NCBI RefSeq assembly: GCF_001953985.1
Contig: NZ_MBEI01000028.1
Span: forward strand, 1-64,000
Direction of reading: 5' to 3'
Length of the DNA stretch: 64,000 nt
From: Mycobacterium colombiense
Lineage (GTDB): Bacteria; Actinomycetota; Actinomycetes; Mycobacteriales; Mycobacteriaceae
Of this stretch, positions 36,204 to 44,901 are shown piece by piece. Below the pieces are notes generated by a model that did not search any database, had not been told where the DNA came from, and worked only from the letters and a program-made list of their open reading frames with translations. Each line of letters begins with the position of its first letter. Position 1 is the first letter of the stretch. A program made the position numbers and the translations under genes.

Positions 36204-38483
36204 TCAACGCCGCTGGGCGCCGACGACGCCGGCAGTCGACGTCGGCAGCCCGTCCCACCTGCGTTGCACCTCGCGTTCGGCGGCGGTGGGGAGCAGGCCC
36301 GAGGGCGCGAACAACCTCGAGGGCACCGGGTCATCCTCGGTCAGCGGCCGGCTCAACGTGCTGCCCGGACCGCGAATTGCCCCGAGCGCGACCAGGACTC
36401 CGGCGATCAGCACGATGACGACGACCACCGCGAACAGGATGGACAGCGTGCCCTGGATGAAGGTGTTGCGGATGACCTCGTCGAGCTGATCAGCGTTCTT
36501 GGCCGACCCGAACGACGTCTTGCCGGCACTCCTGGCGGCCAGGTACCGGAAGTGTTGCGTCCAATAGCCGACGGCGGGATCCGCGGAGAAGATCTTCTGC
36601 CACGAGGCGGTCAGCGTGACCACCAGATCCCACAGCAGCGGCACCCCGGGAACCCAGGCCCATTTCAGCAGGCCCTTTTTGATGACGATCACCGTGATGA
36701 CGGTCAGAGCGATCGCCGCGAGCAACTGGTTGGCGATGCCGAACAGCGGGAACAGCGTGTTGATGCCGCCCAGCGGATCGGTCACGCCCATCAGCAGGAT
36801 GCCTCCCCACGCGGCGACCACCGCCAGGCTGCAGCCCCAGACGCCCGGGCGCCAGCTCGGGTTTTGCAGCTTGGCCAGCGGCCCGCCCAGGTTGCCCAGC
36901 GCATCGGAGAGCATGAACCGCGCGACCCGGGTGCCCGCGTCGACGGCGGTCAGGATGAACAGCGCCTCGAACATGATCGCGAAGTGGTACCAGAACGCCT
37001 TGAGACCGGCGCCGCCGAAGGCCCGGTTCAACACCTCGGACATGCCGACCGCCAGCGTCGGGGCGCCGCCGGTGCGTGACACGATCGACTTTTCGCCGAC
37101 GCCGGCGGCGGCCTGGTTCAGCTGGTCCGCGGTCGCCGGCCCGCCCGACAACCCGAGGCCGTTGACGTAGTGCGCCGCGGTGGCCGCGGTGCCGCCGGTC
37201 TGCGCGGCGGGGGCGTTGAGTGCGAAGTACACATGCTGGTCCAGGACGGCCGCGCTGACGAGCGCCATGACGGCGACGAACGACTCGGTCAGCATGCCGC
37301 CGTAGCCGATGAAGCGCATCTGGCTTTCCTTCTCCAGCAGCTTGGGCGTCGTCCCCGACGAGATCAGCGCGTGGAATCCGGACAGCGCGCCGCACGCGAT
37401 GGTGATGAACAGGAACGGAAACAGCGAGCCGGCGAACACCGGCCCGTCGCCCCGATGCGCGAACCGGGATACCGCCGGCGCCTGAATGAGCGGATGCGCA
37501 AGGAAGATGCCGAGCGCCAGCAACGCGATGGCGCCGATCTTCATGAACGTCGACAGGTAGTCGCGCGGCGCCAGCAGCAGCCACACCGGCAGCGCCGACG
37601 CCACGAAGCCGTAGATGATGATCAGCCAGGAAACGGTGACCGCCGACAGGTTCAACCACGATGCGCCCCAAGAGGTTTCGCTGACCCAGTTGCCGGAGAC
37701 CACGGCGAGCATCAGCAACGCGAAACCGATGAGGGAGACCTCGCCTACCCGCCCTGGCCGCAGAAACCGCAGGTAGCAGCCCATGAAGAGGGCGATGGGA
37801 ATGGTCATGGCGATGGAGAACACGCCCCACGGGCTCTGGGCCAGTCCGCGCACCACCACCAGGGCGAGCACCGCGATGATCATCACCATGATGACGAGGA
37901 CGCCGACCAGCGCGGCGGCGCCGCCGGTGGCGCCCAGCTCGTCGCGCGCCATCTGACCCAGCGAACGGCCCCGCCGCCGGGTGGAGATCCACAGCACCAG
38001 GTAGTCCTGGACGGCCCCGGCGAATACCGCGCCGAGGACGATCCAGATGCTGCAGGGCAGATAGCCCATCTGGGTGGCGAGCACCGGGCCGACGAGCGGC
38101 CCGGCCCCGGCGATGGCGGCGAAGTGATGGCCGAACAGCACCCGGCGGTCGGTCGGCACGTAATCGGTGCCGTCGTCGAGAACCTCGGCGGGCGTGGCAT
38201 GGTCGTCGCGCGGCCGGACGATCTTCGACTCGATCAGCCGGGCGTAGAACCGGAATCCGATCAGGTAGGTGCAGATCGCCGCGACGACGATCCACACCGC
38301 GTTGACCGTCTCGCCCCTGGCGAACGCGATGATCGCCCAGGCGACGGCGCCGAGCACCGCGACGATCGCGAACGCGATCTTGTGCCGCGCGGTGATGGGG
38401 GAGCGGTCGACAACCGCGACGGGTGGCAGGTCATCGTCGGTGTGGATGTAGCTGACGTCTGTGCCCTGCTCGGTGACTGCCAC
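36204..38483 (-). CDS. cstA: Carbon starvation protein CstA (peptide/pyruvate transporter)
   Basis: A 759-residue, ~16-18-helix membrane protein of the CstA family, which imports peptides or pyruvate under carbon starvation. The start is the GTG (VAVTEQGTDVSY); upstream reading frame continuations are not conserved-looking. Family blocks include FGHHFAAIAGAGPLVGPVLA, QDYLVLWISTRRRGRSLGQMA and ISSGTTPKLLEKESQMRFIGYG. It matches M. tuberculosis Rv3063 in length and position next to ligB. Two small proteins follow on the same strand. Confidence 0.93.
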   Translation of the reverse strand: MAVTEQGTDVSYIHTDDDLPPVAVVDRSPITARHKIAFAIVAVLGAVAWAIIAFARGETVNAVWIVVAAICTYLIGFRFYARLIESKIVRPRDDHATPAEVLDDGTDYVPTDRRVLFGHHFAAIAGAGPLVGPVLATQMGYLPCSIWIVLGAVFAGAVQDYLVLWISTRRRGRSLGQMARDELGATGGAAALVGVLVIMVMIIAVLALVVVRGLAQSPWGVFSIAMTIPIALFMGCYLRFLRPGRVGEVSLIGFALLMLAVVSGNWVSETSWGASWLNLSAVTVSWLIIIYGFVASALPVWLLLAPRDYLSTFMKIGAIALLALGIFLAHPLIQAPAVSRFAHRGDGPVFAGSLFPFLFITIACGALSGFHALISSGTTPKLLEKESQMRFIGYGGMLTESFVAVMALVSAAVLDQHVYFALNAPAAQTGGTAATAAHYVNGLGLSGGPATADQLNQAAAGVGEKSIVSRTGGAPTLAVGMSEVLNRAFGGAGLKAFWYHFAIMFEALFILTAVDAGTRVARFMLSDALGNLGGPLAKLQNPSWRPGVWGCSLAVVAAWGGILLMGVTDPLGGINTLFPLFGIANQLLAAIALTVITVIVIKKGLLKWAWVPGVPLLWDLVVTLTASWQKIFSADPAVGYWTQHFRYLAARSAGKTSFGSAKNADQLDEVIRNTFIQGTLSILFAVVVVIVLIAGVLVALGAIRGPGSTLSRPLTEDDPVPSRLFAPSGLLPTAAEREVQRRWDGLPTSTAGVVGAQRR

Positions 38484-38536
38484 GGCGGAAACCCTACGCG
38501 CGCTAAACCAACTGCGCCTGTCCAGAAAGTGCTGGT

Positions 38537-40066
38537 TCAGTACAGCGCGCGCACCGCGTCGATGGTGTCGGCCTCGGCGGGGCCCTTGTCGTCGCGATAG
38601 CGCACCACGCGGGCGAACCGCAGCGCCAGGCCGCCGGGGTAGCGCGACGATTTCTGCACGCCCTCCAGCGCGATTTCGACCACCTGTTCGGGCCGCACCG
38701 CGACGACGTAATCGTCCGTCCCGCCGACCGCGAGTTCGCTGAACCGGGCGGTCTGCCACTCCAGCATGGCGTCGGTCATGCCCTTGAAAGTCTTTCCCAC
38801 CATGATGAATTCGCCACTGGCCGGGTCACGCGCGCCCAGGTGGATGTTGGAGAGTTTGCCGCGGCGCCGCCCCGAGCCCCATTCCACCGCGAGCACCACC
38901 AGATCCAGCGTGTGCACCGGCTTGACCTTCAGCCAGCCCGCTCCGCGGCGCCCCGCCGCATACGGCGCGTCGGGCGCCTTGGCCATCACGCCCTCGTGGC
39001 CGGCTGCCAGCGTCGCGTCCAGGAAGGCGCCCGCCTCTGCGGGGTCGGCGGTGAGCAACCGGTCGACTCGCTGCGCGGGTGGCACCAACGCGTCGAGGGC
39101 GGCCAGCCTCTCGGTGGTCGGCGCGTCGATCAGGTCGATGCCGTCGCGATGCAGAATGTCGAAGAAGAATACCGAAAGCCGTTGCGCGGCAAGGGCTGCG
39201 GCGATGTCGACGGAGCGGCCGAACCGTGAGGCGGTGACCTGGAACCGGTGGGGACGGTTGTCGGGCCGCAGCGCGATGGCCTCGCCATCGGCGATCAGGT
39301 TGTCGACCGGCAGTGCCAGCGTCGCCTCCACCACCTCGGGCAGCCGGGCGGTGACATCGTCGAGGCTTCGGGTGTAGACGGTGACCTCGTCACCGGCGCG
39401 GTGAATCTGCACCCGCGCCCCGTCCAGCTTGGCTTCGAAAATCGTTGCGCCGCGGTGGCGTTCGATCGCATCGGCCACGCCCGTCGCGGTCTGCGCCAGC
39501 ATCGGGCCGACCGGCCGGCCGACCCGCAGGGTGAACGCGTCCAGCGCCGAAGCCGCACCGGACAGGGCGGCCGCCGCCACCGCCGGCAGGTCCCCGCCCA
39601 GCATGGCGGCGCGCTGGACGGCGGCGGCCGGGATGCCGGCGGCCTTGGCCACGGCGTCGGCCATGATCCCGGCCAGCGCGCCCTGGCGCAGTTCGCCGCC
39701 GAGCAGGCGCAGCAGAAAGGTCTGTTCGGTGTCGGTGGCCTCGGCGAACAGGGCGTCGAGCAGCGCGGCGCGGCGCGCCTGTGCGCCCTTGCCCGACACG
39801 GCGCCGATCTCGGAGAAGGTGGCGTCGACGCCGGCGACGGTGAGCGAGGCGTGCGAAGCCGCCGGAGGGCGGGAGCGCAGCGCCGCCCAGCCCACGCCGA
39901 TCTGGCGTTGCCGCAACTCACCGGAAAGCCACGACACGATGATGGCGACCACCGCGGCGTCGGGCGCGGCGCGGGTCAGCAGGGCGGCGATGTGGGCCAC
40001 CTTGGTCAGCCGCGACGACGTGCTCCCGACGTCGGTAGACGTCGTCGCCACGTCGGTGAGGAGCAC
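38537..40066 (-). CDS. ligB: ATP-dependent DNA ligase LigB
   Basis: A 509-residue ATP-dependent ligase. The adenylated lysine is in [14 protein letters not shown] (KxDG motif I), motif III is [12 protein letters not shown], motif IV is [15 protein letters not shown], and motif V is [16 protein letters not shown]. An N-terminal DNA-binding domain of ~200 residues precedes the catalytic part. It matches M. tuberculosis LigB (Rv3062) throughout. The role is probably in repair rather than replication, since mycobacteria use NAD-dependent LigA for the latter. Confidence 0.94.
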   Translation of the reverse strand: MLLTDVATTSTDVGSTSSRLTKVAHIAALLTRAAPDAAVVAIIVSWLSGELRQRQIGVGWAALRSRPPAASHASLTVAGVDATFSEIGAVSGKGAQARRAALLDALFAEATDTEQTFLLRLLGGELRQGALAGIMADAVAKAAGIPAAAVQRAAMLGGDLPAVAAAALSGAASALDAFTLRVGRPVGPMLAQTATGVADAIERHRGATIFEAKLDGARVQIHRAGDEVTVYTRSLDDVTARLPEVVEATLALPVDNLIADGEAIALRPDNRPHRFQVTASRFGRSVDIAAALAAQRLSVFFFDILHRDGIDLIDAPTTERLAALDALVPPAQRVDRLLTADPAEAGAFLDATLAAGHEGVMAKAPDAPYAAGRRGAGWLKVKPVHTLDLVVLAVEWGSGRRRGKLSNIHLGARDPASGEFIMVGKTFKGMTDAMLEWQTARFSELAVGGTDDYVVAVRPEQVVEIALEGVQKSSRYPGGLALRFARVVRYRDDKGPAEADTIDAVRALY

Positions 40067-40127
40067 GGTTGCCAGCTTGGCATGGCTCGGTGACAGCCCT
40101 GAAGAGCGGACACGCTAGCGTGCCTAC

Positions 40128-40137
40128 GTAACGTTAC
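40128..40137. promoter_or_regulatory. Palindrome GTAACGTTAC upstream of SDR gene
   Basis: A perfect 10-base palindrome between the divergent ligB and SDR genes, embedded in TACGTAACGTTACA. It lies about 40 bases upstream of the SDR ATG and 60 upstream of ligB. It resembles TetR-type operators by size and AT-centred symmetry; the regulator is not known. Confidence 0.4.
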
Positions 40138-40177
40138 AGATCGCACTGATTCTGACAACCACAAAGGAGACGTCCGG

Positions 40178-40945
40178 ATGGAGATAAGTGGGAAGAAGGT
40201 CGTCGTCATCGGCGGCGCCTCGGGAATGGGCCGTGCCAGCGCCGAGCTGCTGCACGAACGCGGCGCGGATGTCGCGATTCTCGACCGCGAGGGTTCCGAC
40301 GGTAAGACAGTCGCCGAGGGCGTCGGGGGCACCTTCTACCCGGTTGACGTCACCGACTTCAAAGGCACCGAAGAGACCCTGCAGGCCGCGGTCGACAAGC
40401 TCGGCGGCCTGCACGTCGTGATCACCACCGCGGGCGGCGGCATCGCCAAGCGGACGTTGACCAAGTCCGGTCCGCACGACCTCGAATCCTTCCAGTCTGT
40501 GATCGATCTCAACCTGATCGCCACCTTCAACATCAGCCGGCTGGCCGCCGCGCACATGGCCAAGAACGAGCCCGAAGACCCCGACACCGGGGAGCGCGGC
40601 GTCATCATCAACACCGCCTCCATCGCGGCCTTCGAGGGCCAGATCGGGCAGGTCGCCTACACCGCCGCCAAGGCGGGGATCGCCGGGATGTGCCTGACCA
40701 TGGCCCGCGACCTGGGCTCGGTGGGCATTCGGGTGCTGGGCATCGCCCCGAGCCTGTTCGCCACGGGGCTGACCCAGGGCATTCCCGACGAGTTCGCGAC
40801 GCAGCTGACGAAGGACGCGGCGTTCCCCAAGCGCCTCGGCCGTCCGGAGGAGTACGCGAAGCTGGCCGCGGCCATCGTGGACAACCCGATGCTCAACGGC
40901 CAGTGCCTGCGACTGGACGCCGGGCAGCGGTTCGCACCCAAGTAG
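40178..40945 (+). CDS. SDR, 17beta-HSD10 / 3-hydroxyacyl-CoA dehydrogenase type
   Basis: A 255-residue SDR resembling HSD10-type 3-hydroxy-2-methylacyl-CoA dehydrogenases. The cofactor site is IGGASGMGRASAELL, with LDREGS ending strand 2. The catalytic region is NTASIAAFEG with QVAYTAAKAGIAGM, and the end DAGQRFAPK is characteristic. AAAGGAG precedes the ATG. It lies between ligB and fadE22, which as I recall are adjacent in M. tuberculosis, so it appears to be an insertion here that adds a beta-oxidation step next to fadE22. Confidence 0.85.
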   Translation: MEISGKKVVVIGGASGMGRASAELLHERGADVAILDREGSDGKTVAEGVGGTFYPVDVTDFKGTEETLQAAVDKLGGLHVVITTAGGGIAKRTLTKSGPHDLESFQSVIDLNLIATFNISRLAAAHMAKNEPEDPDTGERGVIINTASIAAFEGQIGQVAYTAAKAGIAGMCLTMARDLGSVGIRVLGIAPSLFATGLTQGIPDEFATQLTKDAAFPKRLGRPEEYAKLAAAIVDNPMLNGQCLRLDAGQRFAPK

Positions 40946-40975
40946 ACGCCCCCCGTTGGGGCCCTCCCCGCATTA

Positions 40976-41020
40976 AGTACACTCTTTAGGCAGCCGCCCC
41001 GCTTCCCCTCGAAGCGGGGC
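40976..41020 (+). promoter_or_regulatory. Candidate fadE22 promoter and 5'-UTR hairpin
   Basis: AGTACACTC (40976-40984) contains a -10-like TACACT. About 12 bases later GCCCCGCTTC and GAAGCGGGGC (40996-41005 and 41011-41020) form a perfect 10-base stem with a five-base loop. If transcription starts near 40991, the hairpin is inside a ~130-base leader of fadE22. Alternatively it is the terminator of the preceding SDR. The same nonamer occurs in the DUF35/thiolase promoter. Confidence 0.45.
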
Positions 41021-41120
41021 AGGCCACCCAGCTTCAGCTCCGACGATGCGGACCGCGCGGCGGTCCGAGCGGGAGCGGGACAATCACACCGGGCTGGCAT
41101 GCGGCGCGAGGAGGGCCCTC

Positions 41121-43286
41121 ATGGGTATCGCAATAACCGACGACCATCGTGAACTCGCCGAGGTGGCTCGCGGGTTCTTGACCTCACAGAAGGCGCGGTG
41201 GGCGGCGCGATCGCTGCTCGACGCCACGGACGAGCCGCGCCCCGGGTTCTGGCAGAACCTGGTCGAGCTCGGCTGGCTCGGCCTGCACGTCGACGAGGAG
41301 TACGGCGGCTCGGGCTTCGGGCTGCCCGAACTCGTTGTGGTGATCGAAGAACTCGGTCGTGCGGTGGCGCCGGGGCCGTTCGTGCCTACCGTCATCGCGT
41401 CCGCGGTGATCGCCAAAGACGGTACCGCCGAACAAAAGTCGCGGCTGCTACCCGGCCTGATCGATGGAACCGTCACCGCGGGCATCGGACTGGACAGCCA
41501 GGTACGGGTCAACGACGGCGTGGCCGAGGGTGAGGCCGGGATCGTGTTGGGCGCCGGGCTGGCCGAGCTGCTGCTGATCGCCGCCGGCGACGACGTGCTG
41601 GTGCTCGAGCGCGGCCGCGACGGTGTCTCGGTCGAGGTGCCGGGGAACTTCGATCCGACCCGGCGGTCCGGACGCGTCCGCCTGCAGAACGTGCGCGTCT
41701 CCGGCGACGACGTCCTGACGGGGGCGAGGCATTCGGCCCTGGCCCGCGCTCGCACCCTGCTGGCCGCCGAGGCCGTCGGCGGGGCGTCGGACTGCGTCGA
41801 CACCGCGGTCGACTACGCCAAGGTGCGCCAGCAGTTCGGGCGCACCATCGCCACTTTCCAGGCGGTCAAGCATCACTGCGCCAACATGTTGGTGGGCGCG
41901 GAGTCCGGGATCGCCGCCGTCTGGGACGCGGCTCGCGCGGCGTCAGAGGACGAGGAGCAATTCCGGTTGATCGCCGCGGTGGCCGCGGCGCTGGCCTTCC
42001 CGGCCTACGTCCGCAACGCCGAACTGAACATCCAGGTGCACGGCGGCATCGGCTTCACCTGGGAGCACAACGCGCACCTGCACCTGCGCCGGGCGGTGGT
42101 GAGCGCGGCGCTGTTCGGCGGTGACGCGCCGGCCGCCGACGTCTTCGAGCGCACCGCCGCCGGCGCGGTCCGCGAGAACAGCCTGGACCTGCCGCCGGAA
42201 GCCGAGGAACTGCGCACCAGCATCCGTGCCGACGCCACCGAGATCGCCGCGCTGGGCAAAGAGGCCCAGCGCGACAAGCTGATCGAGACCGGCTACGTCA
42301 TGCCGCACTGGCCCAAGCCGTGGGGACGCGCGGCCGACGCCGTTGCGCAGCTGGTGATCGACGAGGAGTTCCGGGCGGCCGGCATCAAGCGACCGGACTA
42401 CGGCATCACCGGCTGGGTGATCCTGACCCTGATCCAGCACGGAACGCCTTGGCAGATCGAACGATTCGTGGAGAAGGCGCTGCGCAAGGACGAGATCTGG
42501 TGCCAGCTGTTCTCCGAGCCCGACGCCGGCTCGGACGCCGCGTCCATCAAGACGCGCGCCACGCGGGTGGACGGCGGCTGGAAGATCAACGGCCAGAAGG
42601 TCTGGACCAGCGGGGCGCACTACTGCGCGCGCGGCCTGGCCACCGTGCGCACCGACCCCGACGCCCCGAAGCACGCCGGCATCACCACGGTGATCGTCGA
42701 CATGAAGGCGCCCGAGGTCGAGGTGCGCCCACTGCGGCAGATCACCGGCGGCTCGGACTTCAACGAGGTCTTCTTCAACGACCTGTTCGTCCCCGACGAG
42801 GACGTCGTCGGCACGCCCAACTCCGGGTGGACCGTCGCGCGCGCGACGCTGGGCAACGAACGCGTCAGCATCGGCGGCAGCGGATCGTTCTACGAGGGAC
42901 TGGCCGACCAACTGGTGCAGCTCACCGAGCAACGCCCGGATCGGTTGGCGGGCGGGCGAATTCGAGTCGGGTCGTACCTCGCCGAGGAAACCGCGCTGCG
43001 ACTGCTGAACCTGCGGCGCGCCGCGCGCAGCGTCGAAGGCGCTGGACCCGGCCCGGAAGGCAACGTCACCAAGCTCAAACTGGCCGAGCACATGGTGGAG
43101 GGCGCCGCGATCATGGCGGCGCTGCTCGGTCCCGAGGTCGCGCTGACCGACGGTGCCGGCGCGCTGGCCGGCCGGCTGATGATGGGGGCCCGCGGGATGG
43201 CGATCGCCGGCGGCACATCGGAAGTGACGCGCAATCAGATCGCCGAGCGGATCCTCGGCATGCCGCGTGACCCGCTGATCAACTAG
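41121..43286 (+). CDS. fadE22: Two-domain acyl-CoA dehydrogenase FadE22
   Basis: A 721-residue protein made of two acyl-CoA dehydrogenase domains in tandem. The first (~1-370) has VELGWLGLHVDEEYGGSGFG, the FQAVKHHCANML region and QVHGGIGFTWEHN. The second (~380-721) has FSEPDAGSDAASIKTRATR, GWKINGQKVWTSGAHY and ARGMAIAGGTSEVTRNQ. The ATG at 41121 follows GAGGAGGG, and the resulting length equals that recalled for M. tuberculosis FadE22 (Rv3061c). Only one domain may be catalytically active, as in steroid-catabolic heteromeric dehydrogenases; this is inference. Confidence 0.92.
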   Translation: MGIAITDDHRELAEVARGFLTSQKARWAARSLLDATDEPRPGFWQNLVELGWLGLHVDEEYGGSGFGLPELVVVIEELGRAVAPGPFVPTVIASAVIAKDGTAEQKSRLLPGLIDGTVTAGIGLDSQVRVNDGVAEGEAGIVLGAGLAELLLIAAGDDVLVLERGRDGVSVEVPGNFDPTRRSGRVRLQNVRVSGDDVLTGARHSALARARTLLAAEAVGGASDCVDTAVDYAKVRQQFGRTIATFQAVKHHCANMLVGAESGIAAVWDAARAASEDEEQFRLIAAVAAALAFPAYVRNAELNIQVHGGIGFTWEHNAHLHLRRAVVSAALFGGDAPAADVFERTAAGAVRENSLDLPPEAEELRTSIRADATEIAALGKEAQRDKLIETGYVMPHWPKPWGRAADAVAQLVIDEEFRAAGIKRPDYGITGWVILTLIQHGTPWQIERFVEKALRKDEIWCQLFSEPDAGSDAASIKTRATRVDGGWKINGQKVWTSGAHYCARGLATVRTDPDAPKHAGITTVIVDMKAPEVEVRPLRQITGGSDFNEVFFNDLFVPDEDVVGTPNSGWTVARATLGNERVSIGGSGSFYEGLADQLVQLTEQRPDRLAGGRIRVGSYLAEETALRLLNLRRAARSVEGAGPGPEGNVTKLKLAEHMVEGAAIMAALLGPEVALTDGAGALAGRLMMGARGMAIAGGTSEVTRNQIAERILGMPRDPLIN

Positions 43287-43296
43287 TCCGGGGCGG

Positions 43297-43632
43297 TCAG
43301 GCCGGCGCGAATTGCGCCGCGCCGCCGCTGCCGCGTTCCGGCCGCAGGGCGACGGGCATTCCGCAGCTCACCGAATCCGGTTCACAGTCAACGATATTGG
43401 CGGCGACCCGCAGGCCGCTCTGTTCGGCGAGCTCGACGATCGCGATGACGTACGGGGTGGGGATCTCCGGGTTGTACGGGTGATGGTTGACCGTGTAGGT
43501 GAACACGGTGCCCCGCCCGGAAACCTCCCGCGCCTCGAGCGTGCCCCCGCACTCGCGGCATTGGCCGCTGGCCGGATGCACCCAGCGCGCGCAGCCGTCG
43601 CAGTATTCGATGAGCAGCGGCCCGTCTGTCAC
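43297..43632 (-). CDS. Zn-ribbon / OB-fold (DUF35) protein
   Basis: A 111-residue DUF35 protein. The rubredoxin-like zinc ribbon has CDGCARWVHPASGQCRECG (two CxxC pairs), and the OB-fold half carries TVFTYTVNHHPYNPEIPTPYVIAIVEL. DUF35 partners stabilise thiolase-like lipid-transfer proteins or acyl-CoA hydratases and hand over substrate. The start is a GTG exactly seven bases after a TACTGT -10 box, so the mRNA is probably leaderless. A thiolase-like gene begins divergently 53 bases away, almost certainly its partner. Confidence 0.85.
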   Translation of the reverse strand: MTDGPLLIEYCDGCARWVHPASGQCRECGGTLEAREVSGRGTVFTYTVNHHPYNPEIPTPYVIAIVELAEQSGLRVAANIVDCEPDSVSCGMPVALRPERGSGGAAQFAPA

Positions 43633-43685
43633 GACGAATACAGTACACTCAATTGATTCGATGCTTGGTCTGACGGGCGGTGTAC
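43633..43685. promoter_or_regulatory. Divergent promoter of DUF35 and thiolase-like genes
   Basis: On the minus strand TACTGT (43645-43640) and a seven-base spacer lead straight into the GTG. It overlaps AGTACACTC (43642-43650), the nonamer also found upstream of fadE22. TCAATTGA in the middle is an eight-base palindrome. A common regulator, possibly the tandem GntR protein encoded next to the thiolase, could bind here. Confidence 0.5.
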
Positions 43686-44879
43686 ATGACGCATTTCGAA
43701 AAAGACGCGATCTTGTCCGGCATCGGGATCTCACGAATCGGCCGCCGCACCGGCATCCCCGGCCTGGAGCTGACCATGGAGGCGGTGCGCGCCGCCATCG
43801 AGGACGCCGGGCTGACCGCCGGCGACATCGACGGCATCGCCACGCTGGGTGACACACCCGCGGCGGACGTCAACGCCCAGCTGCGCATCGATGCCGCGGA
43901 CTGCGGATCGGGCTTCGGCACCGGCGGCCTGCTTTCGCCGGTGATGTCGGCCTGCCGCGCGGTCGCCGAACGCCGCGCCCGCCACGTGGTGGTCTACCGG
44001 ACGATCCAGATGCTCGGCGGCACCGTCCCGGTCAAGCAGGAAGAGAACGCACCGGCCCCACCGCTGGCGCGCATGTTCGAGACACCCGAAGGCGAGCCGA
44101 AGCCCGCCGTCGGTGCGATGGATGACGTCAACGATCTGGTTGCGGCGCATGCCTATTCGGCCGCCAACTGGCTGGCGCTCAACTGCCGCCGCCACATGGA
44201 CCTGTACGGGACCACCAAAGAACAGCTGGGCTGGATAGCGCTCAACGGCAGGCGCAACGCGGCGTTGAATCCCCGTGCGGTCTACCGGGATCCGATGACG
44301 ATGGCCGACTACCTGGGCGCTCGGCTGGTGTCCACCCCACTGGGGCTGCTGGACTGCGACGTCCCGATCGACGGCTCGATCGCGGTGGTGGTCTCGCACG
44401 AGGAGTACGCCGCCGACTGTCCCAACCGCGCGGTGAAGGTGGAGGCGATCGGCGGGTCCGACGGCGCCGGCGGCTGGTTTCACCGCGCGGACTATCCGAA
44501 GATGGCGATGTCGGATGCCACGGCGCAGATGTGGTCGCGCACGACGTTGAAGCCCGCCGACCTCCAGGTGGCCCAGCTCTACGACGGATTCACCTATCTC
44601 ACCCTGGCGTGGCTGGAAGCGCTGGGGGTCTGCGGCGACGGCGAGGGTGGCCCATTCGTCGAGGGCGGGGAACGGATCGCCCGCGACGGGCACCTGCCGC
44701 TGAACACCTACGGCGGCCAGCTCTCGGCCGGGCGCATGCACGGCTACTGGGCGCTGCACGAAGGGTGCCTGCAGCTGCGTGGCGACGCGGGGGAGCGGCA
44801 GGTATCGCGTCGCCCCGAGGTGGGCGTCGTCTCCGTCGGCGGTGGGCCCGTCGCGGGGTGCATGCTGCTGACCTGTTGA
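43686..44879 (+). CDS. Thiolase-like (lipid-transfer type) protein
   Basis: A 397-residue thiolase-superfamily protein of the SCP-x/Ltp-like group, which typically pairs with DUF35 proteins and cleaves (retro-aldol or thiolytic) branched acyl-CoA. Blocks seen are GIGISRIGRRTG, AADCGSGFGTGG, QLYDGFTYLTLAWLEALGV and NTYGGQLSAGRMHGYW. The canonical thiolase His/Cys pairs are not obvious, whereas the tyrosine-bearing YDGFTY segment resembles Ltp2-type aldolases. I chose the ATG at 43686; a GTG two codons earlier is possible. The GntR gene starts 22 bases after its stop. Confidence 0.8.
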   Translation: MTHFEKDAILSGIGISRIGRRTGIPGLELTMEAVRAAIEDAGLTAGDIDGIATLGDTPAADVNAQLRIDAADCGSGFGTGGLLSPVMSACRAVAERRARHVVVYRTIQMLGGTVPVKQEENAPAPPLARMFETPEGEPKPAVGAMDDVNDLVAAHAYSAANWLALNCRRHMDLYGTTKEQLGWIALNGRRNAALNPRAVYRDPMTMADYLGARLVSTPLGLLDCDVPIDGSIAVVVSHEEYAADCPNRAVKVEAIGGSDGAGGWFHRADYPKMAMSDATAQMWSRTTLKPADLQVAQLYDGFTYLTLAWLEALGVCGDGEGGPFVEGGERIARDGHLPLNTYGGQLSAGRMHGYWALHEGCLQLRGDAGERQVSRRPEVGVVSVGGGPVAGCMLLTC

Positions 44880-44901
44880 GCGACAAGGCGATCGAGCCCG
44901 G

